A stretch of DNA of 64,000 nucleotides from NCBI GenBank assembly GCA_948567375.1, contig OX419756.1, forward strand, positions 72,208,552 through 72,272,551, in the 5' to 3' direction. Source of the stretch: Lunularia cruciata. Its lineage: Eukaryota; Streptophyta; Marchantiopsida; Lunulariales; Lunulariaceae. Made by a program: the position numbers and the translations under genes. Positions 51,286-63,380 of this stretch are shown one piece after another. The notes under the pieces are model-generated. The model was given only the letters and a program-made list of their open reading frames with translations, did no database searches and was not told the DNA's origin. Position 1 is the stretch's first letter. The number at the start of each line of letters is the position of its first letter.

Positions 51286-51938
51286 TTAATCTAGTTTGTA
51301 GAAATGAAAGTCCAGTACACTTTCCAACGTGATCGACGACACCTGGGAAGGACAGCCTGCACAAACGTCGAGAGATTCATCAAAACAATCAGGTTCCATC
51401 CCAGTATTCTTGAGCAATTATTGCCTTCTCTAGTCTCCCGTTGAAAAGTTCCGGGAGAGACCTTCGCCCAGAAAATTCTACAACACAAACTTAGTTCTGG
51501 CTTCACAACCACTGATGGTGTTCTTTCGAACGTGTTCGCATCATCTATCCTTGGCAGAGATGTGAAGGAAAGAGAACCGAATTACTAGAAGTTCAGTAGT
51601 CCTCTGGAAAACGAATAGAAAACAGACAACCGTATTCTAACTGTCACCAGGAACGAAGTATGACTTACAGTGAGCATGTTGAAAATCCTGCTGCGGCGCG
51701 AAAAAGCAAGATTGGCTGTAGCCTCTTCTGACAAATGACAAAGTTGATCACTATCTGCACAATTGTCTCTGATGAAACGCCAGCCATCCGGCTGATAATT
51801 TTGACTTTCCCATCTAAATACCTCCGTTTCTAGCTGCGACTGCGACTTCCTCAAAATAGTGACTGCTTCCCACGAGTGAGCACACTGGGTCTGTCGGGGC
51901 AACTCTAGAGTTGCAGTGACAGCCGACAAGCAGCCCCT
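51286..51938 (-). CDS. Unrecognised protein, two terminal exons
   Basis: The exon 51938-51669 (90 codons) follows the acceptor ttctactag and ends at CTCACT with a consensus GTAAGT donor. The exon 51408-51286 follows gctcaag and ends in TAA. Both junctions are phase 0. The peptide includes LPRQTQCAHSWEAVTILRKS, YQPDGWRFIRDNCADSDQL and DESLDVCAGCPSQVSS. I do not recognise it. Upstream exons are not found; the kinesin gene lies immediately upstream on the same strand. It could be a separate small gene or a spliced 3' extension of the kinesin transcript. Confidence 0.4.
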
Positions 51939-52165
51939 CTAGTAGAATGCAGAATCTGCACATACAGCTTCAAAGCTCTCCTGATTTTCTCTGTACTTCA
52001 CATAGACTCAATAGATGCATTAACTCTGCTGATGTCTGTACATTTTTCGCATCCTTGTTGATCTACTGCACAGTGGCATCTTCCACATAGGGAAGTCACG
52101 AAATTCTAAGATTACAAGCGCCATCCAACTCTAATGGAGTAAAAGAACTACGCAAGGTTTGGTTA

Positions 52166-55100
52166 TCAGCGGGGAAGATCTCCAGCGAACTCATCGACAT
52201 CAGACTTCCTTCTTCCATGATTTTGGGCTTGCCATTTCGTTGATGAACTCTGCAGGTTTGCAAGGTCTTTGCTGGAATCAGATTCTAGGTTGCTCACAGA
52301 GCTGCGGAGGGCAGGAACTCTCACAGCAAGAGTCTTGTAGAGGCGGGTGTATCTCGCACGAGTTCCATCAGCTGACCTAGCCAACGCTAAATTACTAAAA
52401 GCTTCTGGAACTTGTGCCAAAATCTGCCGAATCTCGTCTAGTGAGAGTCCATTCAAAGCAGAGGGAGCGGGAACTACCGATACAACCTCTTTACCATTTC
52501 GTTCTTGCAATCTTGCCCGAGCTTTCACAACAAGTTCCAGAGAAGGTGTTGCACCACACTTCAGCACCAAAGGGGTTGCACTCCCATTATTGAACTGCAA
52601 GACACTCCATTGCACGACATCTCCATCTCCATCTTCTGATTCGCCAGAGCTTGGAGGTACATCCCCAGCTTCAGAGAAAGGCTGCGTCTGTGATCTGGCT
52701 TGTTGGTTTCCCACCTCCTCTATGCTTTCCACGGCCTTCTGGGCTTCTCCGATAGCCCTTTGAGCACATGCATAATCAATAGGCAGCAAAGTAGGCATTC
52801 GCTCGGAAAGAGTACTCATACGGCTGAACAAGGCTTTTCGCAGACTTGAACTTCCAGCTTTCTGTCGAGCTTCACGTACTATGTCGTCCGCCTGTCTCAG
52901 AATATCCTCCAGAGAGATGAGCGATGCTATCCGTGCATCCTCATTCGCAGAAGATGGCGTTCTGAACGGTGAGCCACCTTCTTCTTTAGTCAGCAAAGCT
53001 ACGTCGGCTCGCATCTGCTGCATGACCTTCCGTCGCTTGTGCTCCACAGACTCGAGACCAGATCGCAACTGTGCAACCTGAGCTATCTCTTCTGCCTCTT
53101 CAGTTGCAAGAGTTGCCGCAACATCCTTCAGATGTTGCAGTTCTGAAGAATATACAAGCTTTGTGTAATCTGAGAGCAATTGGCCTAAGGCATCAGTGCT
53201 GGGTCGTTGAGGCACACCAAGACCAGACATCCATCCATCCATGATTGCAGTCGAGAGCGACTCCAGCTGACCCTCCACTGCTTCGCCAGTAGGAGAAGCA
53301 AGCGGATCAAAATTTTGTGCCAGCCATGAGCGTATTTGACGCTGCAGTTCACCGGCAGGAGTATGCACGAAGAGAGCTGCGAGAGCTTTGTTCCCGATGG
53401 CATAATAGCGCGCATCATCACTTGTTTCTCGAAGCTTTCCTCCTGTGACGTTTTGTTGCCAGTGTTGCTGGTCACCTCCCCTGAGCTTACCAAAGAAAGA
53501 AGAAATCTTGGACCGCTTCTCATGCCCTAGACTGACCTTAAACCTCGCTAAGTGATCTTCCACGTTCGATTTTGAATGATGGAACAGCTTCGGAGACAGA
53601 AGTGGAGCCCGTCCTGGGCTGCTTTCTCGACTGCTACTTCTTCGGGTCAGAGCTCCAGAGCCTGCTCTCTCCAGAAATCTTTCCACTGGGGGTAACTGGA
53701 TCGCTTGCAACTCACTTGAACGGGAGCAAAGTGATCTGATGTAAAGGATTCGGACACGAGACACAAGCATTGTGTCCATGACAGCCCTCACCTCCATCCT
53801 TCTGATAAAAGTAAAAACTGCATCACGGATCTCAGCAAGCATTTCATGCTCTCTTGCTGCACCTGCCTTGATTACGGCTGCCAATACCAACATCAGAAGC
53901 TTGTTAGCTCCATCGCCTATAGCCGCAGGGCTGTCGTACTGGTCAGGGTTAAAGTCCAGCAGGGCAGCACTTAGATATTCACCAGCTGGGGTACTCTTGA
54001 CGTTCAAGAGAGCAGAAGGTGGAGTGGTGACCATAGTACCAGCAGAAGGCTCTTGCCGTTGAGGTGTAGACAAATCTCTCTCACCTCCCTGACTGTTGCC
54101 ACTGGTGGAACGTTGACTATTCTCATCAGATTCTTTCACCCCTCCACGATCAGGTGCAGAGTTTCGAACACTTTCCATCGGTTTAGTAAGCCGCTCAAAA
54201 AGCTTCTCATTTTCCTCATGCAGCCGCTCAATGAGCTCGTCCCTTTTTGCAAGTTCCTCTTCCAACCTTTTGTTTGTCAAGACAGCCTCTGAAATGGCTT
54301 GCTTAGCTTGTTGGAGCTCCCAGGCCTGTGTAGATTTCGCAATGCCCTCATCCACCTCCTTGGACTTCTCCTGTAAGGTGGCCTTTTGCAGAGCATTTAA
54401 TAGACCAGCGCATTGCTCATCTGCCTCTTTCAACGCTTTCTCTAGCCTCTGATTCTCTTCTTCGAGCTTAAGAAGTTGGCTCTGCTTTTCGGCAAGCTCT
54501 AACTGTACATCTTCATTAGAGCTTGGACCCAGTAATTTGCTTCGAGCTCTAGTTCCAAAATTAATGCTGGATAGAGTCTCTGCTAAGTCTAGGGAGCAGG
54601 GGCTAACATTGACAATCACAAGGGATTTTGACTCCCCACCCAAAGAGTCTGCGAGAACACTCGTCAGTAAGGAATTATGGTAAGGCACGTGATCGTCCTT
54701 CGCAGTCAACGCTGCTAAAACATCTCCCAAAGCTGTGAATGAAGGTTCCACTCTGAGATGTTGATCAGTGGACGACATATCCACAAATGAGATTTTACTA
54801 TGGTGCTTCTCTCTCAGTATGATGTTGGTGTACTGTATGTGTATCGTCAGGACAAGATGCGAACTATCGCTCTGGTCGAAGCTGAAATTTTCTGACACGC
54901 GGTTCCTGGTACCGGTATTGAACACCCGAGAAAAATCCCTCGCGTTGTCAATACGTTCACCTACTAACTGCAAAGTCCGCCCACCCTCCCCCATCTCCAC
55001 GTGCATAGATTTATTGGGATCTGTCGATTGAAGGAGGAGATCTTTGAACTGCTCATCTTGTAGTTCAAACATGGTCACATGAAAGACAGTTCTAGAAGCT

Positions 55101-55888
55101 GGCGATGCATCCGTGTTGGAAGATTGAAATAACTCTTCAACTGCTCGGTAGAAGATTCCTGGGTCACGGCTGGTACCCTCCAAAGTGTACGTCTTCCCTG
55201 TTCCCGATTGGCCATACGCAAAGATAGACACATTATATCCATCGAGGGCGGAGTGAATCATAGGTTGCACATCATCAAAAATTTCTCCTTGACTGATATG
55301 GGGACCGTAGACACGGTCGAATTCGAATTCCATCTTGCCTGGGAGTGTTGATGATACAGTCGATGGCGGGGGAGTGAGACGGATCGTAGTATCGTTGGGG
55401 AAAGAAGTGATGACAGGACCTTCATCTTCAAACTGAGGTCGCACACGGCAATGTACTTGGACGTTACCCTTCTGAGACAGGAGTTGGTTCAAGAGCTTCT
55501 TTCTTTCATCCTTTATCGGAGTAACGCGAGCTTCCCAGTCCAGAGCAACTTGATCTAGTTTGCGAGCTTTATCTGACAAAACGCCCAAGTACCGAGTGGC
55601 TCTCGTTATTTTCACCGTTGAATACTCCTGTAAGTCACTGGCTTCCTGCCTAAGCTCAAGGCACTCCATACGTGCATTGGCAAGTCTCTCTTTAAGAGTC
55701 AAGATTTTGCTCGTGAGTCCAGCATTTCCTTTGAGCGAGCCTCTTCGGTTCGATTGACTACGGTAAGCACCCGTGGACCCTTGGTGACTTTGCCCAGTCA
55801 TCTCTTCATATGTGTCACCGTGAAAGACGTCAGATGCTTTGCGAGCCTCCCCGGACGAGTTCCAATTCCAGCTATTCCTCTCTGCCAT
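52166..55888 (-). CDS. KAC: KAC-type kinesin-14 (kinesin-like protein for actin-based chloroplast movement), intronless
   Basis: A single frame of 1240 residues runs from Met at 55888. Two in-frame ATGs lie just upstream (55897, 55960). I chose 55888 because MAERNSWNW aligns with the start of Arabidopsis KAC proteins and has the better context (gacATGg). An N-terminal coiled region (about 60-125) contains LELRQEASDLQEYS and ATRYLGVLSDKARKLDQ, a KAC hallmark. The motor spans about 142-450 with the P-loop GQSGTGKT (226-233). The switch I loop reads DQSDSSH (expected NxxSSRSH). Switch II reads VDMSSTD (expected DLAGSE). Coiled coil follows at about 460-590, then a long C-terminal region ending LARSADGTRARYTRLYKTLA, conserved in KACs. 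KACs act at the chloroplast envelope on short actin filaments for light-driven movement and membrane attachment. The altered switch loops suggest weak or no microtubule motility. Confidence 0.9.
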   Translation of the reverse strand: MAERNSWNWNSSGEARKASDVFHGDTYEEMTGQSHQGSTGAYRSQSNRRGSLKGNAGLTSKILTLKERLANARMECLELRQEASDLQEYSTVKITRATRYLGVLSDKARKLDQVALDWEARVTPIKDERKKLLNQLLSQKGNVQVHCRVRPQFEDEGPVITSFPNDTTIRLTPPPSTVSSTLPGKMEFEFDRVYGPHISQGEIFDDVQPMIHSALDGYNVSIFAYGQSGTGKTYTLEGTSRDPGIFYRAVEELFQSSNTDASPASRTVFHVTMFELQDEQFKDLLLQSTDPNKSMHVEMGEGGRTLQLVGERIDNARDFSRVFNTGTRNRVSENFSFDQSDSSHLVLTIHIQYTNIILREKHHSKISFVDMSSTDQHLRVEPSFTALGDVLAALTAKDDHVPYHNSLLTSVLADSLGGESKSLVIVNVSPCSLDLAETLSSINFGTRARSKLLGPSSNEDVQLELAEKQSQLLKLEEENQRLEKALKEADEQCAGLLNALQKATLQEKSKEVDEGIAKSTQAWELQQAKQAISEAVLTNKRLEEELAKRDELIERLHEENEKLFERLTKPMESVRNSAPDRGGVKESDENSQRSTSGNSQGGERDLSTPQRQEPSAGTMVTTPPSALLNVKSTPAGEYLSAALLDFNPDQYDSPAAIGDGANKLLMLVLAAVIKAGAAREHEMLAEIRDAVFTFIRRMEVRAVMDTMLVSRVRILYIRSLCSRSSELQAIQLPPVERFLERAGSGALTRRSSSRESSPGRAPLLSPKLFHHSKSNVEDHLARFKVSLGHEKRSKISSFFGKLRGGDQQHWQQNVTGGKLRETSDDARYYAIGNKALAALFVHTPAGELQRQIRSWLAQNFDPLASPTGEAVEGQLESLSTAIMDGWMSGLGVPQRPSTDALGQLLSDYTKLVYSSELQHLKDVAATLATEEAEEIAQVAQLRSGLESVEHKRRKVMQQMRADVALLTKEEGGSPFRTPSSANEDARIASLISLEDILRQADDIVREARQKAGSSSLRKALFSRMSTLSERMPTLLPIDYACAQRAIGEAQKAVESIEEVGNQQARSQTQPFSEAGDVPPSSGESEDGDGDVVQWSVLQFNNGSATPLVLKCGATPSLELVVKARARLQERNGKEVVSVVPAPSALNGLSLDEIRQILAQVPEAFSNLALARSADGTRARYTRLYKTLAVRVPALRSSVSNLESDSSKDLANLQSSSTKWQAQNHGRRKSDVDEFAGDLPR

Positions 55889-57650
55889 GTCCGTCATTAC
55901 GGCCTGCTGAACTAGGGGTTGAGCGCAAACCGGAGCAATACGCAGAGAGCGACACTGCAACGCACCGCTCCCAAGGACAGGCTAGAGAAATTTACAATCG
56001 TCCCATGCCACACACATTTGAGTGCAGTCTCTCAGCTCCCAACACCAGGAATGTTCCCTAATCTCATTATAAGGGCCAGCTCGCATACTGACTGTAGAAG
56101 ACGGATCAAGATTAGCCCCTGCATTACTTCGCTTCATCGCCTTCATTTCTACCAGTTAACTCGCTTAAAGATGGAGATCAAAATCACGCCACGAGATAGA
56201 TCCTACTAACTTAGTCCACGAGAAAATTTATTACAGTACAGCAACAATAACAACCGTAATACCAACCTCGTCATAGCGGGGAGACGTTGTGAACATGGCT
56301 CAAAAGCTTGAGATTCCTCCACCTCGAAATAGTCCGTAAACGCGCTCTCACTGAAGTCGAAAGTCAAGCACACAACGAAACAAAAACATAAGGATGCATT
56401 CCCTCTTCCCCAAAGTACAGGAAAACTCTGTTCACATTCAACTGCCAGCACAAAACCTCCATCCATCCAAAATACCGACAGTATAGCACAATGCATCAAA
56501 CGTCACACACTGGGATGAACAATTCATTTCTTTTAACGGTTCTTCGCGCCATTTCCTATAGGCGAAACCTTTAACGATCTATACACTCCTAAATAACCGG
56601 AACAGTGGGGAGCGATCACTGTCCCATAACTACACTGCACCACTACGACAACACTAATCATCGAGCTGAAATGATTTCTTCAGAATAATGCAAACAAATC
56701 AAAAGCAATTCTATTCACCTCCTCCTCTTCCTCCTCCTGGACGACCTAATCGAAGCATCCCATTCCCTCCCTCCTAAGCCTGGCCTAACCTTCTCCTTTG
56801 GCAATTGAAGAAGCAGCACCAGCAGCAGCTGGAGTCTTGAGAGCGCGCGGACTCCCTTCCCTCATCATCAGCGCTCCTCCTCCTGCTTCTCTCTAGCAAA
56901 TCCAGCTCCGGCGAACCTCAGTCATCCGCCCCGCAGGGCGGTAGTTTTCCACTTCGACCGCGACATAAAGTAGTAACTTATGTTTACCACGCCCTCGCGT
57001 AGCCGCCGGATCCTCATCTAACGGCGCATATCTTTCCATTCCATCTCCTGTTTACCCCAACCGAGGTAGCCTACCCGGCTGTTCTTCCCAGAAAATATTT
57101 CCAAGACCTGAAGTCCCGGAAGTTCTAGTTCTTTTCGAGTATGTTTGTGGAAATCAGCCTGGTTTTGTTCCGGCCAAGGCTGTGCCGGTATAATTTATTG
57201 TCTAAATCAGCCGGAGATGGTCGCAATACTCGCCGAGAGTTTCTAAACAGTGAGATTCAGCGGTGCAATTGGTGGACCAATTTGTCATCCATAGTGCACA
57301 GTAGGTGACATGGATAGGCAGGTCCGGGACATGTTCAAAGCCGTAGATTGTCCGATCCGAAGAGAATCTTAAGTTCTCCCGTTGGTCAAGGCGGCCAGGT
57401 CACTGATTTGATAAAACCGGCTGTAGCCACAGAAAGGGTTGTGGCCACTCGCTTACGGTGAAGTGCTTATTTCTACCCCTTCGTGAAGGGCCCCACGGAT
57501 AAGAGTGAAGAGTACGACCTGTTGATATGATAGAAATACGCATTACAATACAAGCAAAACCACGCGACTACGTCAACCTACAACCACGTTCCTGGGCAAC
57601 TTGGCCAGTTCTCACCTCACTTGTGTGCAGAACCATAATTCCCTATGGAT
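55889..57650. other. Upstream region of the kinesin gene and intergenic
   Basis: No gene is supported. A CT-rich patch at 56720-56910 (ctcctcctcttcctcctcc) could belong to a promoter or 5' leader. Small open frames on both strands look random. Confidence 0.45.
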
Positions 57651-59470
57651 AAGATACCTTTTGATATAGGACTTTTTTTAAATTTTTTTAATAAATGATA
57701 TAATATATGCTGATAGGAGTAAACGTAGAATGACTCAAGTGAAGATACTCCTTAATTTTTCCTTCCTACTTTCAATTTTGTGAGACTAGGCTTACTTTAA
57801 TGTATTTGGATGGAGCTCAGCTCTTTCGTCTTCTTTCATCTAGAAGAAGTCATATAAGCTAAAATTCTAATGCAAGGAGCTCTTGATAAATAAAAGTTAA
57901 ATAGTACTATACACCTGAATGAAGATATACTTGCTTTATTTATTAAATTCACTTAACAAGCATCTTCTTATACATTCTTTGATAGATAAGACCCGTAATG
58001 TAGGTTATCTTAAATAGAATTCCAAAAAATTTCATCTGACTTGTTAAATGTATGTTCAGTTAATACCTTTTACTCATGTTATTATATAATGGTGACGATT
58101 TGATTTAGTAAGGATAAGATATGTACCCCCTGGCCATATAGTTTTGAAAATTACTTAACCTTAGCATCACAGATTGTTACATGTCACAAATATAAAATTA
58201 TCCTACATAAAAAAATTTAAAAATTATAGATATTTGACACAGTTCTAAAAAAATCCTATAATGTATCCTTGTATTTGACAAGAATATATTTGATGAGTGA
58301 ACCTACGATTCACGTTATAAGAAGAATCTAAAATATAAAAGGCAGAAAAAGATCTATATAAAAGATTACCGAAAGTGAAAATATGTGCATATAGTACTTA
58401 AAGAGTACAAGAATGTATACAAATAAAATAATTAATGCATACGTTTTATATAATTTATTTATTTTCATAGAATTTTCAAGATTCACTAATTTGCAATGAC
58501 TATTCATCTCTATTTCATGTGAGCTAAATACATGGATTTTTAATTTGGATGAAATCATTTGCAATAAAAATTGGAGTCAATTACACATATAAAGATGCAA
58601 GTAGTCATTAGGCATCATTTAGCTATTGCAGTTGTTTTTATTATAGCTGGTCACCCGTTTGGATTTTACATTAAACTCATTAAGGAAATCTGATAAATCT
58701 TAATATTACATTAGCTTTTATATATTATATATTTTTATATTACATTAGATTTTATATATTATCAAACATGAACATGAAGTTTCTCCTTACCATCATAACA
58801 TTCTAAGTCTACACTAAGACTGCTTATATTTTGAAAGAAGTTGTTTTTTTAATCCGGGAGTTACTATAACATAGATGAAGGTTGAAGGACTTTGATAGTT
58901 TCCATACATTTTCTCTCATCAACAAAGCCTAGATGAAAAGTTCTTGTACGAGAAAGTTATCAGTTCATAAATGATATAAATCTGGATCAAAATCAATTCT
59001 TCTTTTACTCTCTTTGCACGGTTTCTACAATCAAAGAGACTAAAAATTAATTCTATCAAGGTAATCCTCCTTCAAATATTATTTCTTAGAATGGATAATA
59101 TCAGACACGACTTATCATGTGAGCATCACATAGAGCTAGAATCTCATCCAAGTTCTAAAAATCGCTCCGACGCTAACTTTGATTAGACTCTTAAATAGCA
59201 CTAAGAAAGGAAAAATCCTCTTAGTTATGGTCATCAAGAAAATTCACAGGATTTCTCATTCCATTATGCTATCTCATACAACTCAAACGGGACATCCTCC
59301 GGTTAGGACGAAAATGTGCAAACTTAAAAGCTAATTAAAATAAAGAAAGCTCCAGATAATCCAAAATTAAACTTATTTGCATATTTTCCTTATTCAACAA
59401 TCCTAGTACATTTCCCATGTGTATTTATTGAGTGAAGGTCCATGTACATCCATTTACGAACATGTTCTAA
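57651..59470. other. AT-rich intergenic stretch
   Basis: The composition drops sharply to AT-rich. A short duplication (tattacattag.ttttatatatta) occurs at 58702-58760. No coding evidence on either strand. Confidence 0.55.
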
Positions 59471-62400
59471 GGTGTGCCTAAGGCTCTGTTCTTAACTAAA
59501 CGAATTCTTCTACCGTTGTGTACAAGTTTGACCTGTAGCCTTATTATATCTTATAACCAAAAACAGTTTGTACAAAACATGGTTAGTGATTCCTTCAAGG
59601 GTAGCCCTACTTCGTATTATCCTATCTGTGCCGTGACCCAAATTCCCTTGAAGGTTACTCCTAATTTTATATTTAGCAGAGTCAATGTCAGAGTAGGCGT
59701 AAGAGAATCAGCAGAATAAGAATCATACAATTTACGGTAAGTAAGCTAATTACAGTAAATTGGAACATGACTCCGAGTGGTGATTAAATTAACACTACGT
59801 TACTGTTTACTTCCAAGAAATGGCCCTTGCAAATATAGGAGATTTAAAATCTGCATTGAGTTCAGCGCTATCTTCCTCCCGCTCAAAAACGTTTGAATTC
59901 TAAACAACTTCGCTAAGTAAAAGTAAATTAGTGAGTTATTCTCATAACCAATTGACATTTGAAGAGAAGCGTGACTTTTACTAACCATGTTACTGACTAC
60001 AGTACAATTTTACGGTAACTCAATTTACACACTTCCACACGCAGTATCCGACACTGTAGTTCACCACGACTACAGTACATGTTTCTTGGTGCTTCACTAA
60101 CTCGGTGTTAACCGAGCCTTCTCTTCCTCCGCCCTAGAATCTACAGTACAATAGATTCTTTTTCCTATTCTATTCCGCTGTGGACAAGGAATCCCACGCA
60201 GAAAGGAGCAAGCGCATGGAATTGGATGAGCTTTATGATTTCACGGTCCTGAATCTTCTTCAATGACGTTGCCAGTGGCATAAACGTTACGCTGGGTCCG
60301 CTCAACTTTATGCCGACGATCCTGTTTGCTGCCTGCAGTAATAAAATGTCTGTACTGTAATTGTGTAGCCCTGCTCTGGTCGAAGAGCGTTTCGTTATAG
60401 CACAGTTTGATCTCGCAATCGTGAGCTTCCACCTGCTTTAAGGTTTAAGGTGCAAGTTCATCATGTCATACTGACACTGTACTTGCAGACTCGGGTGTGG
60501 TGTACCCTCATGAGCTTCTGGCAAAGGAATGGATAATGGTTAGGTACTAATTAGATTCTAGAGTGGAATTTAGTGTAGAGATGTTGATGTTTCACCATAT
60601 TTCCGTTTATGGTATTTAATCAGCTCTGTAACAGAACGGCGATCTTCGAAGGTACCAATTATTTAATAAGCGATTTCCGCATTTGAGCTCTTTAACGATC
60701 TATCTTGCGGGGATTGCTCTTAACGTACTATAGGTTGTAGCTTTTCTCTGTATGTCACGTGCTAAGAATCTACCGTTTCTGCTGCACTGAGTGGAGAGAG
60801 GGGGGTTATTACGATACCTTAGTTTCAGTAATGCTTTAAGAATGACTCTCTGTTTCCCATCTGAAATCCGCATAGCAGAGAAGTGGAGCAACCTGTTTGC
60901 ACGTGTTCAGTTGTCAAAGAACATCAACTCTGTGCAACGGAACAGAGTAGGCGTTTAGCCGACCTTCGGTGAACCCATGGTGGCTGGTTTGCACATTAAT
61001 TGGATGTAATAGAGCAACTGCCACTTGAAGCGGAGTGAAGCACAGAGAGCTTGAAGCACGGAGAACGATGTTTCCTCCTTGATGCTCATCGTGCCGAGAC
61101 GAGAGTGAGACATCATGGATTTGAATGTGGGAGAAATGTTGTTGAGTGGCGTGCATGGCAATTTCAAGTTTTCCGCAATCAAACGTAACCTTCTGTGCTT
61201 CCCCTTCTAATGTGATCGATGATTTCGTCATGATGTAACTGATGTAGAGATAATGAGATACTCACGAGGTCTTCATAGGCCATCTTTGCAAATGCGGATA
61301 TCCGTGAACGCTTTTATCGGCCACGGATCTTACATAGACTAGAACAATCTCTCAATGTAAACGCCATTTTCGTCACTCAAAGGTCAATAAAATCAAAGGG
61401 TAGAAGCATGTCTTTGTGTGCCCGAAACGCGAACCAGGCAACCGGGGGCAGATCCCGGATGAAGAGATGTAGTACCCGACCCGAACCTCCACAAATCAAC
61501 GTACCTCTGTATTGTTTCAACTTCTGAAGGCTAGGCTCCTTCTGAGGCTTCAAATTCTCTGATCAGTGCAGCTGAAATACGGAGAAGTGGAGATTGGCCC
61601 CCTAAGGAAATAGCTGTGATCGAGAAGGAACAGATGCATCCAATTTGGTGCTGCAGGTGTACAGTGAATTCGCGGGAAGGGTTGAAATTGAGTATCAACC
61701 AGCATTGAAACAAGAAGATACGCAATGGAGATTTGCTTGTGACGGTCGAATACTGAAGACCGTCGTGCCGTACAAATTCTGGAGAACTTACTTGTACCCA
61801 GATATAGAAGACACTCCGCTTCCTCTCAAAGTCTGGAGAATATTCATCCATATGCTGAAGCGATTAATGTAATTGCCCCTGAGGAGCACAAGGAGAAGGT
61901 CGGAGGAGCTAAACGAGGTGTCGTTTGCTCCACCAAATAGTCCATCGGGGCACAATTCCAAAAGCCAGGTTATCTATGAGCAAGACGCACGACGGGTTTG
62001 TCCAACATGAGCTTTAACGTTATAATTGTCAGCACACTACCGTAATCTGCCTCTCATAAATTGCGATTCGCAGTCAAATAGAAGTCCACGCACGACCAGT
62101 TTTTGTCCTCCACATGTGGCCGCCTTCATAATTAGTGACAACACTAATTTGCGATCTGACAAATCGTGGTTGCCCTCCCAGCTTTCTTCTTTCTCGTGTT
62201 TTTACGGAATGTCCATGGAGAAGCAGACTATGTGTGGCTATCCTTCATCCCTCTATTGGATGGGGGACGATGAATTTCTGACGTGGAGTGCAGCAGACGT
62301 CTGTCTAACTCTTATCCGTGCAGTTTTTGGCACTGCATATTGTCAGTAACCTTCTCTCTGGCATTAGATTATTTAACGCGAGCGACCTGAGCCTGTGTAT

Positions 62401-62999
62401 TTCTTAGTGAACTCTTCCTGATCGAGTTCGCGTTTGATGAGCTCGTGACATCATTGTCACGACTTTCTTTACATTATCATGAATTACGTTTTCAGTCCTC
62501 CTCATCTATTTCTCTTTTCCGGCTTATCTTTCCCTTCTCTTTTTCAGCCATGCTTGCACTTTCAAATGAAGCACAACCCGTAGATACCAGAGATAGCTAT
62601 TCAGCTCCACCTTTACCGAAATTGTTGAGTCATTTTTTTCAAACAATTTTGTAGGTTTTGAAGGTGTTGCAGCCGACCGATTCTCATCGACAACCTGGAA
62701 CCAGCAAGTCCACAAAATGTGGTACAGTCCACATTGCCCACATCTGGATGCCCGTCCCGTTATGCCGTTAGATCGTTTCTCATTCTCTGCGGCATGCGCT
62801 TGGTGATGGAACGATGATGAAGCACATAAGCTACTAACGTGTACGGTAGCAGTTTATGTCCTTCCTCATCGCGCCAGGATGGCGGGATGAGTCGGTTGTC
62901 ACATGTCATGTGTCCTACTGTTCAGGAGTGACTCCTGAACTCACCATTTCTATTACAGTACTGTGTTGTCCCAAACACGCACTGGGCTGACATGATGCA
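59471..62999. other. Intergenic with weak unidentified open frames
   Basis: The longest frames are 61231-60914 (minus, 105 codons), 61645-61872 (plus, 75 codons, starting just before a possible acceptor ctgcag) and 62026-62349 (plus). None has a motif I recognise. A 10-bp inverted repeat (ccttcaaggg / cccttgaagg) lies at 59593-59654. Confidence 0.3.
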
Positions 63000-63380
63000 A
63001 TGGAACTACTAATGCAGCGACTACCGAAAGCATCTCACCTTCTTCTGACAGACAATTTTAAGAAAGAAATCAGAGTACACTGCCCAAGACCAGCCTCTCT
63101 ATCGGACTCGACAAATGCACTCCAACCTTATTCTCCAGCACAAACCTTCGAACGGGTAATCAAGGTCAAGTGTTATCGGCCAAACGTTTTTAAATACCCC
63201 AAGAGATATGCAGGTGAAGCTGTTGAGTTGTTCTGAGGAATGTTCTACTACTGACGAATTTCTAAAGGGAAAATTTGGCCTACGTGCACTCTGTGAGAGG
63301 CCACTTCCCGAGCAAAGAAAGTTGTTCCGAGATGCCGCCGCTGAAAGGAAACTGCGTGAGGGCAAGTACGAGTGGTGATG
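63000..63380 (+). CDS. Possible two-exon small gene, unrecognised
   Basis: An ATG at 63000 opens 53 codons to a possible GTAATC donor after 63157. An acceptor tatgcag leads to GTG at 63213, and the joined frame runs in phase to a TGA near 63380. The second part contains KGKFGLRALCERPLPEQRK and DAAAERKLREGKYEW, which looks coding. The intron would be short (about 55 bases). No family is recognised. Confidence 0.3.

Noticed and set aside
52347-54452. Plus-strand open frames opposite the kinesin
   Set aside because: They are antisense shadows of the kinesin coding sequence with no independent coding evidence.
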